64,000 nucleotides of DNA. Origin: PRO6 sp035565775. GTDB lineage: Bacteria > Pseudomonadota > Alphaproteobacteria > Rhizobiales > Xanthobacteraceae. Under the pieces are notes generated by a model, which saw only the letters and a list, made by a program, of their open reading frames with translations, searched no databases and was not told the DNA's origin. A program made the translations under genes and the position numbers. Where the stretch lies: contig DATMRW010000021.1 in the NCBI GenBank assembly GCA_035565775.1, positions 1 to 64,000 on the forward strand, read 5' to 3'. Shown piece by piece: positions 35,184-44,564 of the stretch; within the stretch, counting starts at the first letter, position 1; each line of letters begins with the position of its first letter.

Positions 35184-35798
35184 CCGCACGGACGCCTTCA
35201 TCGCAGAATGTCGAGGGCGCCCGCGGCGTGACGATGGATTGACGCCCCAACGGGCCGGTCCGGGACAGTCCTCGAGGAGCTGCTGGCCACTGGCCTGCTC
35301 TTACCTCCTGCGCCGCCCGCTCGAGCAGAGCGCCGCCTGGGTGCAGCGGACCATCCTCGACCCCGAAGGCGACTTCGTCACGCCGGCCGAGCACTTATCT
35401 AGGCCGAGAACCAGATGCGCCGCGTCGCTGCCTTCCTTGACGGCCTGTTCGAGGTACACCCGCGACCGCTGGCATGCTGGTGGCGGACGAGGCCCGCAAG
35501 CAGCGCCATGAAAGCCCGTTAGCATGCAGCGGCAACGCCTTGAGATGACTGACGAAATCCCCCATCCCAACCATATTTTTTGATTACCTTAATAACGGTA
35601 GGGACTTTACCAGCGGCAATCTGCCCTCGCGCCGATTAACAGAGAACGTCGCATATCAGAATTTTCTCAATAAACATCGGGCGTTAGATGTATTTTAAAT
35701 TTTTTAATGACCATCGAATTAAATTGAATTAAAAGAATTAAATAAGAGCTCCCACCAGACTTCCAATTGCGGACAACGTCGCGCTATCGGGTGGTATC
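35184..35798. other. Long intergenic region upstream of the secretion locus
   Basis: A 615-base stretch with no supported gene. The first part (35184-35560) is GC-rich and reads like decayed coding sequence in several frames, but I cannot name it. The second part (35580-35760) is markedly AT-rich for this genome, with runs such as TTTTAAATTTTTTAATG, and probably holds the promoter of the following gene and possibly a binding site for a silencing protein. Confidence 0.5.
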
Positions 35799-38700
35799 GT
35801 GGATAATCATCAGTTGGTTTTTTGGCCGTCGCTGTTGGGCATTCCGGCCAAGTCGCGCAAGGTCAAGCAAGACGAACGCGAGCAACACTCACCGCACACC
35901 GTGCCCTGGTCTCCCCCCCGGTGGGACGAGAATCACGCGCCTGCCGACACGGTCGCCACCTACGCGCACCACCGCGGGCAGCCCGCGCCGCTCAGCTACG
36001 GCGTATATGCGCCCAAAGCCCTCGACCCTGCATCGCTGTCGGCGTCGGCTGACTTCGGCACTGTCGCCACCGCCCCGGCCGGCGGGCCGAAGGCATATGA
36101 TGATGGTACGTTGCCGCCGCCACAGACCCATAACGCCGCCCCCACAACGGCTGCCGTATTCGGGCCTTCGTCGCCGACCCCCGCAACACAATCACTCACC
36201 ATCACAACCGACCAGCCGGACTACGAGCCCGGGAGCATTGCCACTTTCACGGTGAGCGGCGTCCATCCGGGAAGTTCAGTCGCGTTCCAGATCGCCGACC
36301 TGAGCAGCGACCCCGGCTTTAATGGCGTCGTCGACATCTATACGCCGTTCCGTGTCACGGATGGCGGCACCGGCGATATGGACCACGTCGCGAACGGTAC
36401 CGTCATCGCCACATGGCAAGTCCCCGCCGACGGCAGCGCCACCGGTGCCCGCTTGCTGGCCACGGTTGCGTCTGACGGCCAGACCGCGACGACGACGTTC
36501 AGCGATGCATCGAATAAAATTGTAGCGGAGAACCTTCTCGCAGGCACGCCCAAGAGCGTGTGGTCGATCCACGGCTCGATCGCCAACCAGGGCGACACCC
36601 AGATCGAGGGCTTCGCAACTCAAATAAGCACCAACGCAGGACAAACGGTTTCCTTCAAGATCAATACTGCTTCGAGCGGTTACACCCTCGATATCTATCG
36701 GCTTGGCTACTACGGCGGCAATGGCGCGCGCCTCGTTACGTCAATGCACCACAGCGGAGCTGACAATCAGCCTGCCCCGATCTTCAACGCCGCAACCAAC
36801 ACCGTTGACGCCGGCAACTGGTCCGTGACGGACTCCTGGGCAATCCCCAGCACGGCCGTGTCGGGGGTCTACTTCGCGAAGCTTACGACGGATAGCGGCA
36901 ATTACCAGAATATGATTCCGTTCGTGGTCCGCAATGACGGCACTGCGTCGAGCCTTTTGTTCCAGACGAGCGACTCGACCTGGGAAGCGTATAATCCATG
37001 GGGCGGCTACAACCTGTATCAAGGCCCGAGCCGCACGAACGCCGACCGCGCATACGCGGTCAGCTACAATCGCCCCATCGCGATGAATTCGACGGCCAAC
37101 TTGGCGGGTCCGCAGGATTTCTTGTTCGGCGAGGAGTACGCTGCGATCTATTGGCTGGAGCAGAACGGCTACAACGTCAGCTACATCTCCGGCGTTGATG
37201 CCGCAACCAACCCCGGGCTACTGCTCAATACAACTGCGTACATGGACGTCGGCCACGATGAATATTGGACGCAATCGCAATTCGCCAACGTAAAGGCTGC
37301 TGCGGATGCGGGGGTCGACCTCGCCTTCCTGAGCGGTAATCAGATTTACTGGGACACCGAGCTTGCGCCGAGTTACGACGCCAGCCACACCCCCAACCGG
37401 ACGATCGTAGAATACAAGGACATCTGGAGTGGCACGCAACTCGACCCGAGCGGCACGGCGAATGGCGGAGCGGGTCTCTTCCGCGACCCCGTCTACGGGC
37501 CTGGAACGCCGGAGAACTCGCTCTCCGGAACGATCTTCACGGTGGACGATATTGGCACGCTCAGCAATATCTCCGTTCCGGCCAGCATGTCGCAGCTTCG
37601 CATCTGGAAGAACACCAGCATCGCCAGTGGCAATGGCGGCACGCTGACTGGCCTGCTCGGTTACGAATGGGACAGCGACCTCGACAACGGCTGGCGGCCG
37701 GCCGGATTGATTGACCTGTCATCGACGACGTTAAACGTCAGCACACTCCTGCTGGACAACGGCGCGACGACAGGGCCAGGCACGGCAACCCACAGCTTAA
37801 CGCTTTATCGCGATACGACGAGCGGCGCTCTCGTGTTCGGCGCCGGTACGGTCATGTGGTCGTGGGGCTTGTCGAACCAGTATGCCCCCTACCGCGGTCT
37901 CACCGAGCCCGTCAGCCCGGCCGTGCAGCAAGCCATGGTCAACCTGTTTGCCGACATGGGCGTGACGCCGCAATCGTTGCAGGCGAGCCTCGTGCTTGCG
38001 CAGGCCTCCACCGACCACACGCCGCCGGTCGCCGTCATTACCTCCCCGATCGGGGGCGCGAGTGTCAGCGAGGGACAGCCTGTCACGATTACCGGCACCG
38101 CGACGGACGCCGGCGGCCGTGTAGCGGGCATTGAGGTTTCGACCGACGCCGGCACAACCTGGCATCCGGCCGTCGGAACAAGCAACTGGACCTATACATG
38201 GAATGCGTCTGGCGCCGGCGCGCATATCCTTGAGGCGCGCGCAACCGACGACAGCGTCAATCTACAGACGACTCCAGCCACTGTAAGTCTCAACGTCACC
38301 GGTTCATCGGTGCCGAGTCTCTTCACCGCGTCCAGCACGCCCGCGCAGACCAATTTGAATGACGGCAAAGCGATCGAAGTCGGCGTGAAGTTCACCTCTT
38401 CCGTTGCCGGCCAGATCACCGCGCTGAAGTTCTACCGCAGCCCGGGCGACACCGGCACCGACCTGCTCGACCTGTGGAGCGCCAGTGGCACCAAGCTCGC
38501 GAGTGCCACCTTCAGCAACACATCCGCGAGCGGCTGGCAGACCGTGACCTTGGCCTCCCCGGTGACGATCGCGGCCAACACCACCTATGTCGCCTCGTAT
38601 CACACGTCCGGCGCCTACGTGGCGACTGCCAATTACTTCACCACTGCTTTTACCAACGGCCCGCTGACGGCGCCCTCCACCACCACTGCCGGCGGCAACG

Positions 38701-40427
38701 GCGTTTACTCCTACGGCGGCACCACCACCGTCGGCATTTTCCCCACCAGCACCTACGGCGCTTCCAATTATTGGGCCGATGTGGTGTTCAACAGTTCGAC
38801 AACGACCGACACACCGCCGGTGCTTGCGATCCAGACCGCCAACCAGAACGCGGTGGTCGGTTCGGCCTTCTCGCTGACGCTGCCCGCCGGCACCTTCACC
38901 GACGCCGACGGCGATCCGCTGACCTATACGGCCACCTCCGCCGACGGCTCGCCGCTGCCCACTTGGCTGACGTTCAACGCCTCCACCCGGACCTTCAGCG
39001 GCACGCCGACGTCCGCAAACGTCGGCACGGTCAACATCAAGACCTCGGCCACCGACCCCGGCGGCCTCTCCGCCAGCGAGACGTTCAACATCGCGGTGAC
39101 GACGACCGCGCCGCCGACGACGGCGAGCCTGTTCACGGTGTCGAACACCCCGGCGCAGACCAATTTGAATGACGGACAAGCGATCGAAGTCGGCGTGAAG
39201 TTCACCTCTTCCGTTGCCGGCCAGATCACCGCGCTGAAGTTCTACCGCAGCCCGGGCGACACCGGCACCGACCTGCTCGACCTGTGGAGCGCGACCGGCA
39301 CCAAGCTCGCCAGCGCCACCTTCAGCAACACATCCGCGAGCGGCTGGCAGACCGTGACCTTGGCCTCCCCGGTAACGATTACCGCCAACACCACCTACGT
39401 CGCCTCGTATCACACGTCCGGCGCCTACGTTGCGACCGACAACTTCTTCACCTCCGCCGTCACCAGCAGCCCGCTGACGGCGCCCTCCACCACCACAGCC
39501 GGCGGCAACGGCGTGTACTCCTACGGTGGCACCAACACCGCCGGCATTTTCCCGACCAGCACCTTCGCCGCCGCCAATTATTGGGCCGATGTGGTGTTCA
39601 ACAGTTCGACAACGACCGACACACCACCGGTGCTTGCAATCCAGACCGCCAACCAGAACGCGGTGGTCGGTTCGGCCTTCTCGCTGACGCTGCCCGCCGG
39701 CACCTTCACCGACGCCGACGGCGATCCGCTGACCTATACGGCCACCTCCGCCGACGGCTCGCCGCTGCCCACCTGGCTGACGTTCAACGCCTCGACCCGG
39801 ACCTTCAGCGGCACGCCGACGTCCGCAAACGTCGGCACGGTCAACATCAAGACCTCAGCCACCGACCCCGGCGGCCTCTCCGCCAGCGAGACGTTCAACA
39901 TCGCGGTGACGACGACCGCGCCAGCGACAGTGAGCCTGTTCACCGCATCGAACACACCGGCGCAGACCAATTTGAACGACGGCACCCCGCTGGAGGTCGG
40001 CGTGAAGTTCACCTCTTCCGTTGCCGGCCAGATCACGGCGCTGAAGTTCTACCGCAGCCCGGGCGACACCGGCACCGACCTGCTCGACCTGTGGAGCGCC
40101 AGTGGCACCAAGCTCGCCAGTGCCACCTTCAGCAACACATCCGCGAGCGGCTGGCAGACCGTGACCTTGGCCTCCCCGGTAACGATTACCGCCAACACCA
40201 CCTACGTCGCCTCGTATCACACGTCCGGCGCCTACGTTGCGACCGACAACTTTTTCACCTCCGCCGTCACCAGCAGCCCGCTGACGGCGCCCTCCACCAC
40301 CACAGCCGGCGGCAACGGCGTTTACTCCTACGGCGGCACCAACACCGCCGGCATTTTCCCGACCAGCACCTTCGCCGCCGCAAACTATTACGCGGATGTC
40401 GTGTTCCGACCGCAACTCGCCGCCTAG
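35799..40427 (+). CDS. Giant surface/secreted protein: DMFase-beta-like domain, Ig domain, three DUF4082 modules
   Basis: A 1542-residue protein with a GTG start and no signal peptide. After about 130 variable residues comes a beta domain (SLTITTDQPDYEPGSIATF), then a domain like the C-terminal part of the N,N-dimethylformamidase beta subunit (about 250-730; DVGHDEYWTQSQF and LGYEWDSDLDNG are typical), an Ig-like domain (DHTPPVAVITSPIGGASV, about 740-835), and three DUF4082 modules starting near 840, 1110 and 1380 separated by two putative-Ig (cadherin-like) linkers. The repeats are almost identical at the DNA level. There is no RTX motif. With the type I secretion genes downstream, export by that system is the simple inference. 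Function is unknown; the DMFase-like domain may be an enzyme or a carbohydrate-related scaffold. Confidence 0.9.
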   Translation: MDNHQLVFWPSLLGIPAKSRKVKQDEREQHSPHTVPWSPPRWDENHAPADTVATYAHHRGQPAPLSYGVYAPKALDPASLSASADFGTVATAPAGGPKAYDDGTLPPPQTHNAAPTTAAVFGPSSPTPATQSLTITTDQPDYEPGSIATFTVSGVHPGSSVAFQIADLSSDPGFNGVVDIYTPFRVTDGGTGDMDHVANGTVIATWQVPADGSATGARLLATVASDGQTATTTFSDASNKIVAENLLAGTPKSVWSIHGSIANQGDTQIEGFATQISTNAGQTVSFKINTASSGYTLDIYRLGYYGGNGARLVTSMHHSGADNQPAPIFNAATNTVDAGNWSVTDSWAIPSTAVSGVYFAKLTTDSGNYQNMIPFVVRNDGTASSLLFQTSDSTWEAYNPWGGYNLYQGPSRTNADRAYAVSYNRPIAMNSTANLAGPQDFLFGEEYAAIYWLEQNGYNVSYISGVDAATNPGLLLNTTAYMDVGHDEYWTQSQFANVKAAADAGVDLAFLSGNQIYWDTELAPSYDASHTPNRTIVEYKDIWSGTQLDPSGTANGGAGLFRDPVYGPGTPENSLSGTIFTVDDIGTLSNISVPASMSQLRIWKNTSIASGNGGTLTGLLGYEWDSDLDNGWRPAGLIDLSSTTLNVSTLLLDNGATTGPGTATHSLTLYRDTTSGALVFGAGTVMWSWGLSNQYAPYRGLTEPVSPAVQQAMVNLFADMGVTPQSLQASLVLAQASTDHTPPVAVITSPIGGASVSEGQPVTITGTATDAGGRVAGIEVSTDAGTTWHPAVGTSNWTYTWNASGAGAHILEARATDDSVNLQTTPATVSLNVTGSSVPSLFTASSTPAQTNLNDGKAIEVGVKFTSSVAGQITALKFYRSPGDTGTDLLDLWSASGTKLASATFSNTSASGWQTVTLASPVTIAANTTYVASYHTSGAYVATANYFTTAFTNGPLTAPSTTTAGGNGVYSYGGTTTVGIFPTSTYGASNYWADVVFNSSTTTDTPPVLAIQTANQNAVVGSAFSLTLPAGTFTDADGDPLTYTATSADGSPLPTWLTFNASTRTFSGTPTSANVGTVNIKTSATDPGGLSASETFNIAVTTTAPPTTASLFTVSNTPAQTNLNDGQAIEVGVKFTSSVAGQITALKFYRSPGDTGTDLLDLWSATGTKLASATFSNTSASGWQTVTLASPVTITANTTYVASYHTSGAYVATDNFFTSAVTSSPLTAPSTTTAGGNGVYSYGGTNTAGIFPTSTFAAANYWADVVFNSSTTTDTPPVLAIQTANQNAVVGSAFSLTLPAGTFTDADGDPLTYTATSADGSPLPTWLTFNASTRTFSGTPTSANVGTVNIKTSATDPGGLSASETFNIAVTTTAPATVSLFTASNTPAQTNLNDGTPLEVGVKFTSSVAGQITALKFYRSPGDTGTDLLDLWSASGTKLASATFSNTSASGWQTVTLASPVTITANTTYVASYHTSGAYVATDNFFTSAVTSSPLTAPSTTTAGGNGVYSYGGTNTAGIFPTSTFAAANYYADVVFRPQLAA
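38315..40424 (+). repeat. Near-identical 807-810-bp tandem repeats coding DUF4082 + Ig linker
   Basis: The segment starting GCGCAGACCAATTTGAA recurs at 38343, 39153 and 39960, giving periods of 810 and 807 bases. Two full units and a third without its linker are present. Long stretches are unchanged in silent positions, so the copies are recent or kept alike by gene conversion. Confidence 0.9.
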
Positions 40428-40519
40428 GAGGTCAAGGACAGCGGACGATTTCGACTCAATCGAACAGCCACCAGGCCGATGCCCCCTTCAAGACCCGGCC
40501 GGCAGCGCAGGACCAGACA

Positions 40520-40849
40520 ATGCACGCCGAACTTTACACCGACGGTATCGAAGAAATCACCATCACCGGTTCGATCGTCCGCGTCGATCTGGTGAGCCTT
40601 TCGCCTACCGAGCGCGACAGCAACGGCTTGCCGAAAAAGGTCTTCTGTCAGAGGCTGATATTTTCGCCCGAAGCCTTCGCGAATTCGGTTGAGGTGATGC
40701 AGAACGCGCTGCGCGGGCTGGCCGACGCCGGCATCGTGACACGCAGCCACCCTAAGACGATATCGCCCCCGCCCCCGATCGACCCAGGACCGGTGGCTAC
40801 CCCACCCAACGATCCGAGGCAGACCAATGGCTCGGTCAACTTTAGCTGA
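40520..40849 (+). CDS. Small protein of unknown function in type I secretion locus
   Basis: A 109-residue protein between the cargo gene and the ABC transporter. The first 75 residues look folded (alternating hydrophobic pattern, IEEITITGSIVRVDLVSL and RLIFSPEAFANSVEVMQNAL); the tail is rich in Pro (SPPPPIDPGPVATPP). It has no signal peptide or membrane helix. Its stop codon is 23 bases inside the start of the transporter gene, so it is coupled to it. It could be a chaperone or gate protein for the cargo; I do not recognise the family, though the layout resembles short DUF3467-like proteins. Confidence 0.75.
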   Translation: MHAELYTDGIEEITITGSIVRVDLVSLSPTERDSNGLPKKVFCQRLIFSPEAFANSVEVMQNALRGLADAGIVTRSHPKTISPPPPIDPGPVATPPNDPRQTNGSVNFS

Positions 40850-43049
40850 CGCGAACGTCGGCGCCTCTTGCGATCGTTCGGTACAAGAGCAGTCTCAGTC
40901 CCAACAGCCTGATCCCCAGACCGCCCTTCCGTGCCTGGCAAAAATCGCGGCCCATCATGGCGTCGACCTGTCGGTTGATCGCCTGCGCCACGCATATGCC
41001 GTCGGCCCCGGTGCGCTCTCGCCGACGCTGGTGCTGCGTATGGCCAAAGACGCCGGGCTGCGGGCGCGGCAAGCGAACGTGAGCTGGGCTACGCTGCTGC
41101 GGCTGGGCGACGCCTATCCGGTGCTGGCCCCGCTCGCGAATGGCAACTGGGTCATCGTGCTCACGGCGGGAAAGGACGGCGCCGGCCAGGATGTGCTGAA
41201 TATCTTCGATCCGCTGGCGAAGCATCCCGAACCATTGGTCGTCGGCCAGAAGTCGTTTTGCAACAATTGGCGAGGCCAGATCCTACTGATCAAGCGCCAG
41301 CGGGCATCGACTGCGTCGACGCGACCATTTGGCTTTCGCTGGTTCATTCCCGAACTATTCCGCGAACGCCGGCTGTTTGCCGACGTCGCCGTCGCCGCCG
41401 TGCTTCTCTATTTACTCGGATTGATCCTCCCGATCTTCTTTCAGCTGGTTGTCGACAAGGTACTTCTGCATGAAAGCTTCGTGACCTTGTATGTCCTTGC
41501 CGCCGGCGCGACCATCGCGCTGATTTTCGATGCGGTGTTCAATTTTCTGCGGCGCTACCTGCTGCTCTATGCGACCAACAAGGTCGACATCCGCGTCGCC
41601 ACCAAAACGTTCGGTCATCTCCTCGGCCTGCCGATCACCTTCTTCGAGACCATTTCAGCCGGCGTGCTGGTCAAACACATGCAGCAGGCCGGCCGTATCC
41701 GGGAATTCCTGACCGGCCGGCTGTTCCTGACGATGCTGGATGCGCTGTCGCTGCTCGTTTTCCTTCCCGTGCTTGCGCTCTACAGCGTGAAGCTGACGCT
41801 TCTGGTGCTCGCATTCACTGCGCTCACCGGCCTCGTCGTCACCCTGCTGGTCGGACCGTTCCGGCGGCGGCTCTACAGCCTCTACCAGGCCGAGGGCGAG
41901 CGGCAGGCCCTCCTGGTGGAAACAGTGCACGGTATGCGCACGGTCAAGTCGCTGGCGATGGAGCCGTTGCAGGGCCGTATCTGGGACGACCGTTGCGCAC
42001 AAACCGTGTCGACACGCTACGAAGTCGAAAAGATATCCGCAGCGGCGCAATCCGTGACTGGTCTCCTGGAAAAGCTGACGACCCTTGCAATCATCGGGAT
42101 CGGCGCGCTCTACGTCTTCAACAATGAAATGACGGTCGGTGCGCTTATCGCCTTCAACATGCTGGCGGGGCGCGTCTCGGGGCCGTTAGTGCAGATGGTC
42201 ACGATGGTGCACGAGTATCAGGAGGTCGCGCTGGCCGTGCAGATGCTCGGCGGGGTCATGAACCGCGCGCTTGAGCGCGAGGGCAAACGCGATGGACTGC
42301 ACCCCGATCTGAGCGGACAGATCGAGTTCGAAAACGTCTCCTTCCGCTACGGTCCGGATGGCGCACCGGCCCTCGACAACGTTTCCTTCACGATTCCCGC
42401 CGGCAGCATCTTCGGGATTGTCGGCCGCAGCGGGTCCGGAAAGACCACCCTGACGCGCCTGATCGCAGGGCTTTATCCGATCCAGCAGGGAATCCTGCGG
42501 GTGGATGGATACGACGCTCGCGAACTCGACCTTGTCCATCTGCGAAAGAGCCTCGGCATCGTACTGCAGGACAACTTCCTGTTCCATGGCACCGTTCGCG
42601 ACAATATCGCGTGCGCCAAACGCGACGCGACTTTCGAGGAGATCGCACATGCGGCGCGGCTTGCCGGTGCAAACGAGTTCATCGAGCGATTGCCGCGCGG
42701 CTTCGACACCGTGCTGCAGGAGAATGCCGAAAACCTCTCCGGCGGTCAGAGGCAGCGACTCGCGATCGCACGTGCGCTGATCACCAATCCGCGCCTGCTG
42801 ATCCTTGATGAAGCAACAAGCGCACTGGATTCGGAAAGCGAAACGATCGTCCGCCGGAACCTGCGGCGCATCGCCGAGGGCCGCACCGTCATCATCGTGT
42901 CCCATCGCCTGTCGATGCTGGCCGACGCTGGAACCATTCTGGTAATCGACCGGGGTCGGATTGCCGACATTGGTCAGCACGATCAGCTGCTGATGCGATG
43001 CACCAGCTACCGCCATCTCTGGAATCAGCAGGCGAGGCATGTCGCATGA
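40827..43049 (+). CDS. Type I secretion ABC transporter (HlyB-type) with inactive C39 domain
   Basis: A 740-residue transporter: N-terminal C39-like domain (about 25-150), six-helix ABC membrane domain (about 175-480), and ATPase domain (about 495-735) with Walker A GRSGSGKTTLTRL, signature NLSGGQRQRLAIARAL and Walker B LLILDEATSALDSE. In the C39-like domain the position of the catalytic Cys is Thr (QTALPCLAK aligns with QxxxDCGxxCLA-type motifs) and the catalytic His position is Trp/Asn (GNWVIVL). It should therefore bind rather than cleave its cargo, as HlyB does. It overlaps the small upstream gene and the adaptor downstream (ATGA). Confidence 0.93.
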   Translation: MARSTLADANVGASCDRSVQEQSQSQQPDPQTALPCLAKIAAHHGVDLSVDRLRHAYAVGPGALSPTLVLRMAKDAGLRARQANVSWATLLRLGDAYPVLAPLANGNWVIVLTAGKDGAGQDVLNIFDPLAKHPEPLVVGQKSFCNNWRGQILLIKRQRASTASTRPFGFRWFIPELFRERRLFADVAVAAVLLYLLGLILPIFFQLVVDKVLLHESFVTLYVLAAGATIALIFDAVFNFLRRYLLLYATNKVDIRVATKTFGHLLGLPITFFETISAGVLVKHMQQAGRIREFLTGRLFLTMLDALSLLVFLPVLALYSVKLTLLVLAFTALTGLVVTLLVGPFRRRLYSLYQAEGERQALLVETVHGMRTVKSLAMEPLQGRIWDDRCAQTVSTRYEVEKISAAAQSVTGLLEKLTTLAIIGIGALYVFNNEMTVGALIAFNMLAGRVSGPLVQMVTMVHEYQEVALAVQMLGGVMNRALEREGKRDGLHPDLSGQIEFENVSFRYGPDGAPALDNVSFTIPAGSIFGIVGRSGSGKTTLTRLIAGLYPIQQGILRVDGYDARELDLVHLRKSLGIVLQDNFLFHGTVRDNIACAKRDATFEEIAHAARLAGANEFIERLPRGFDTVLQENAENLSGGQRQRLAIARALITNPRLLILDEATSALDSESETIVRRNLRRIAEGRTVIIVSHRLSMLADAGTILVIDRGRIADIGQHDQLLMRCTSYRHLWNQQARHVA

Positions 43050-44479
43050 CGAGCCTCAACAATGAGCCATCGAATGCGAGCTCCGGCCGTCGTTTCGCGC
43101 CAAGAACCGTCGAGCAGCGGAGGCGACGGCCCCTGTTTCACTGGACGCCGACGCAGCCCAAGGCCGTCTCGGAATTTCAGCCTGACGCCGTGGAAGTGGA
43201 AGAACGAAGTCCGCCCCGACTGGCCCGCATCACACTCTATTGTGTCGTCGCGCTCGTTGCCGCGGCCGTGACATGGGCATCTCTGTCGTATGTCGATGTC
43301 ATCGTAACGGCGCCCGGGAAGCTGATCACAACAAGGCCCAATGTCGTCGTCCAGCCGCTGGAAACTTCGATCATTCGCGATATCCACGTAAAGGTGGGAG
43401 AAGCCGTCGAACGCGGCCAGCCGCTGGCAACACTGGATCCGACATTCTCGCAGGCCGATGTCGATCAGTTGCGTACGCGCGTCTCCGCACTAGACGCGGC
43501 AATCGATCGCCTCAACGCAGAGATGAACGGCTCCCACCTCGGCAACCCTAATCCGGAAAATGCGGACGAACTGATCCAGCACCGGCTCTATTCCGAGCGG
43601 AAAGCATTTTACGACTCCTCGCTGCGCAATTATGACGCGCAGGTCGCCAGCGCACAGGCCAATCTCAAGACCAGTATCGGCGAGGAAGAACTGCTGCTGA
43701 AGCGGCTCGATACGCTGAAGGAGATCGAACAGATCCGCGGCGTGCTGACGGACCAGAAGCTCGGGTCCAAGTTGCTTTTCCTGCAATCGCGCGATGCCCG
43801 TCTCGACGTCGAGAACAACCTCTCGCGCGTCCGCGGCAGCGAAATAGACTACAGTCATCGTCTGGACAAGGCGCAGGCGGAGCGGCAGGTCTTCATCGAT
43901 GATTTCCGACGCAATGCCTATCAGGAGCTGGTCGAGACGCGCGCTAAGCGGAACAGCGCCATGGAAGAGCTCAGGAAAGCCGAATTGCGGCGGAAGCTGG
44001 TTGTGCTGACCGCGCCGGTCGATGCCGTGGTGCTGGAGATCGCCAGCCGCTCAGTTGGCTCCGTCGCGCGCGAGGCCGAAACGCTGTTCTCGCTGGTTCC
44101 GCGCGATGTGCCGCTGCAGGCCGAAGTCAATATCGACGGCAAGGACATCGGCCGTGTGGCAGTCGGCCAGTCGGTACGGCTCAAGTTTGACGCGTTCCCG
44201 TTCCAGAAGCACGGCACCGGCTCGGGCGTCGTTCGCGTGGTCAGCCAGGACTCATTCAATCCGGAGACGAAAAGTGACCGCCCCGCCCCATCCGCCTCGC
44301 TGCATTATCGCGTGCTGATCGACGTGAGCGACGCCCATCTGAGGGACTTGCCTGACGCCTTTCAGATGATGCCGGGCATGACTCTGACGGCGGAATTGAG
44401 CGCCGGAAACCGAAGCGTCATTTCCTATTTCCTGTACCCGGTTCTGCGCGGACTCGACGAAAGCATCCGCGAGCCCTGA
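43046..44479 (+). CDS. HlyD-type membrane fusion protein of type I secretion
   Basis: A 477-residue periplasmic adaptor. One N-terminal membrane helix (ITLYCVVALVAAAVTWASLSY, about 74-94) is followed by a first lipoyl half (VVVQPLETSIIRDIHVKVGE), a long coiled-coil hairpin (about 150-320) and the second lipoyl/beta-barrel part (LTAPVDAVVLEIASRSVGSV). The conserved C-terminal MMPGMTLTAELSAGNRS matches HlyD proteins. The start overlaps the transporter stop codon (ATGA), and no TolC gene follows, so an outer-membrane channel from elsewhere must be used. Confidence 0.95.
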   Translation: MTSLNNEPSNASSGRRFAPRTVEQRRRRPLFHWTPTQPKAVSEFQPDAVEVEERSPPRLARITLYCVVALVAAAVTWASLSYVDVIVTAPGKLITTRPNVVVQPLETSIIRDIHVKVGEAVERGQPLATLDPTFSQADVDQLRTRVSALDAAIDRLNAEMNGSHLGNPNPENADELIQHRLYSERKAFYDSSLRNYDAQVASAQANLKTSIGEEELLLKRLDTLKEIEQIRGVLTDQKLGSKLLFLQSRDARLDVENNLSRVRGSEIDYSHRLDKAQAERQVFIDDFRRNAYQELVETRAKRNSAMEELRKAELRRKLVVLTAPVDAVVLEIASRSVGSVAREAETLFSLVPRDVPLQAEVNIDGKDIGRVAVGQSVRLKFDAFPFQKHGTGSGVVRVVSQDSFNPETKSDRPAPSASLHYRVLIDVSDAHLRDLPDAFQMMPGMTLTAELSAGNRSVISYFLYPVLRGLDESIREP

Positions 44480-44564
44480 CGGTCACGCGCCGCGGGGCGC
44501 GCGCGCCATAGCTGCCGACACTCTGGCAGGGTGAGGCTGCTCAACCAACCTTCTGGAGACGACC

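Noticed and set aside
38304..39413. 369-codon antisense open frame across DUF4082 repeats
   Set aside because: High-GC codon structure produces long antisense frames; the sense frame continues through all repeats.
38315..40424. Repeat block considered as CRISPR or mobile element
   Set aside because: Repeats are about 800 bases, in frame and coding; they are protein modules.
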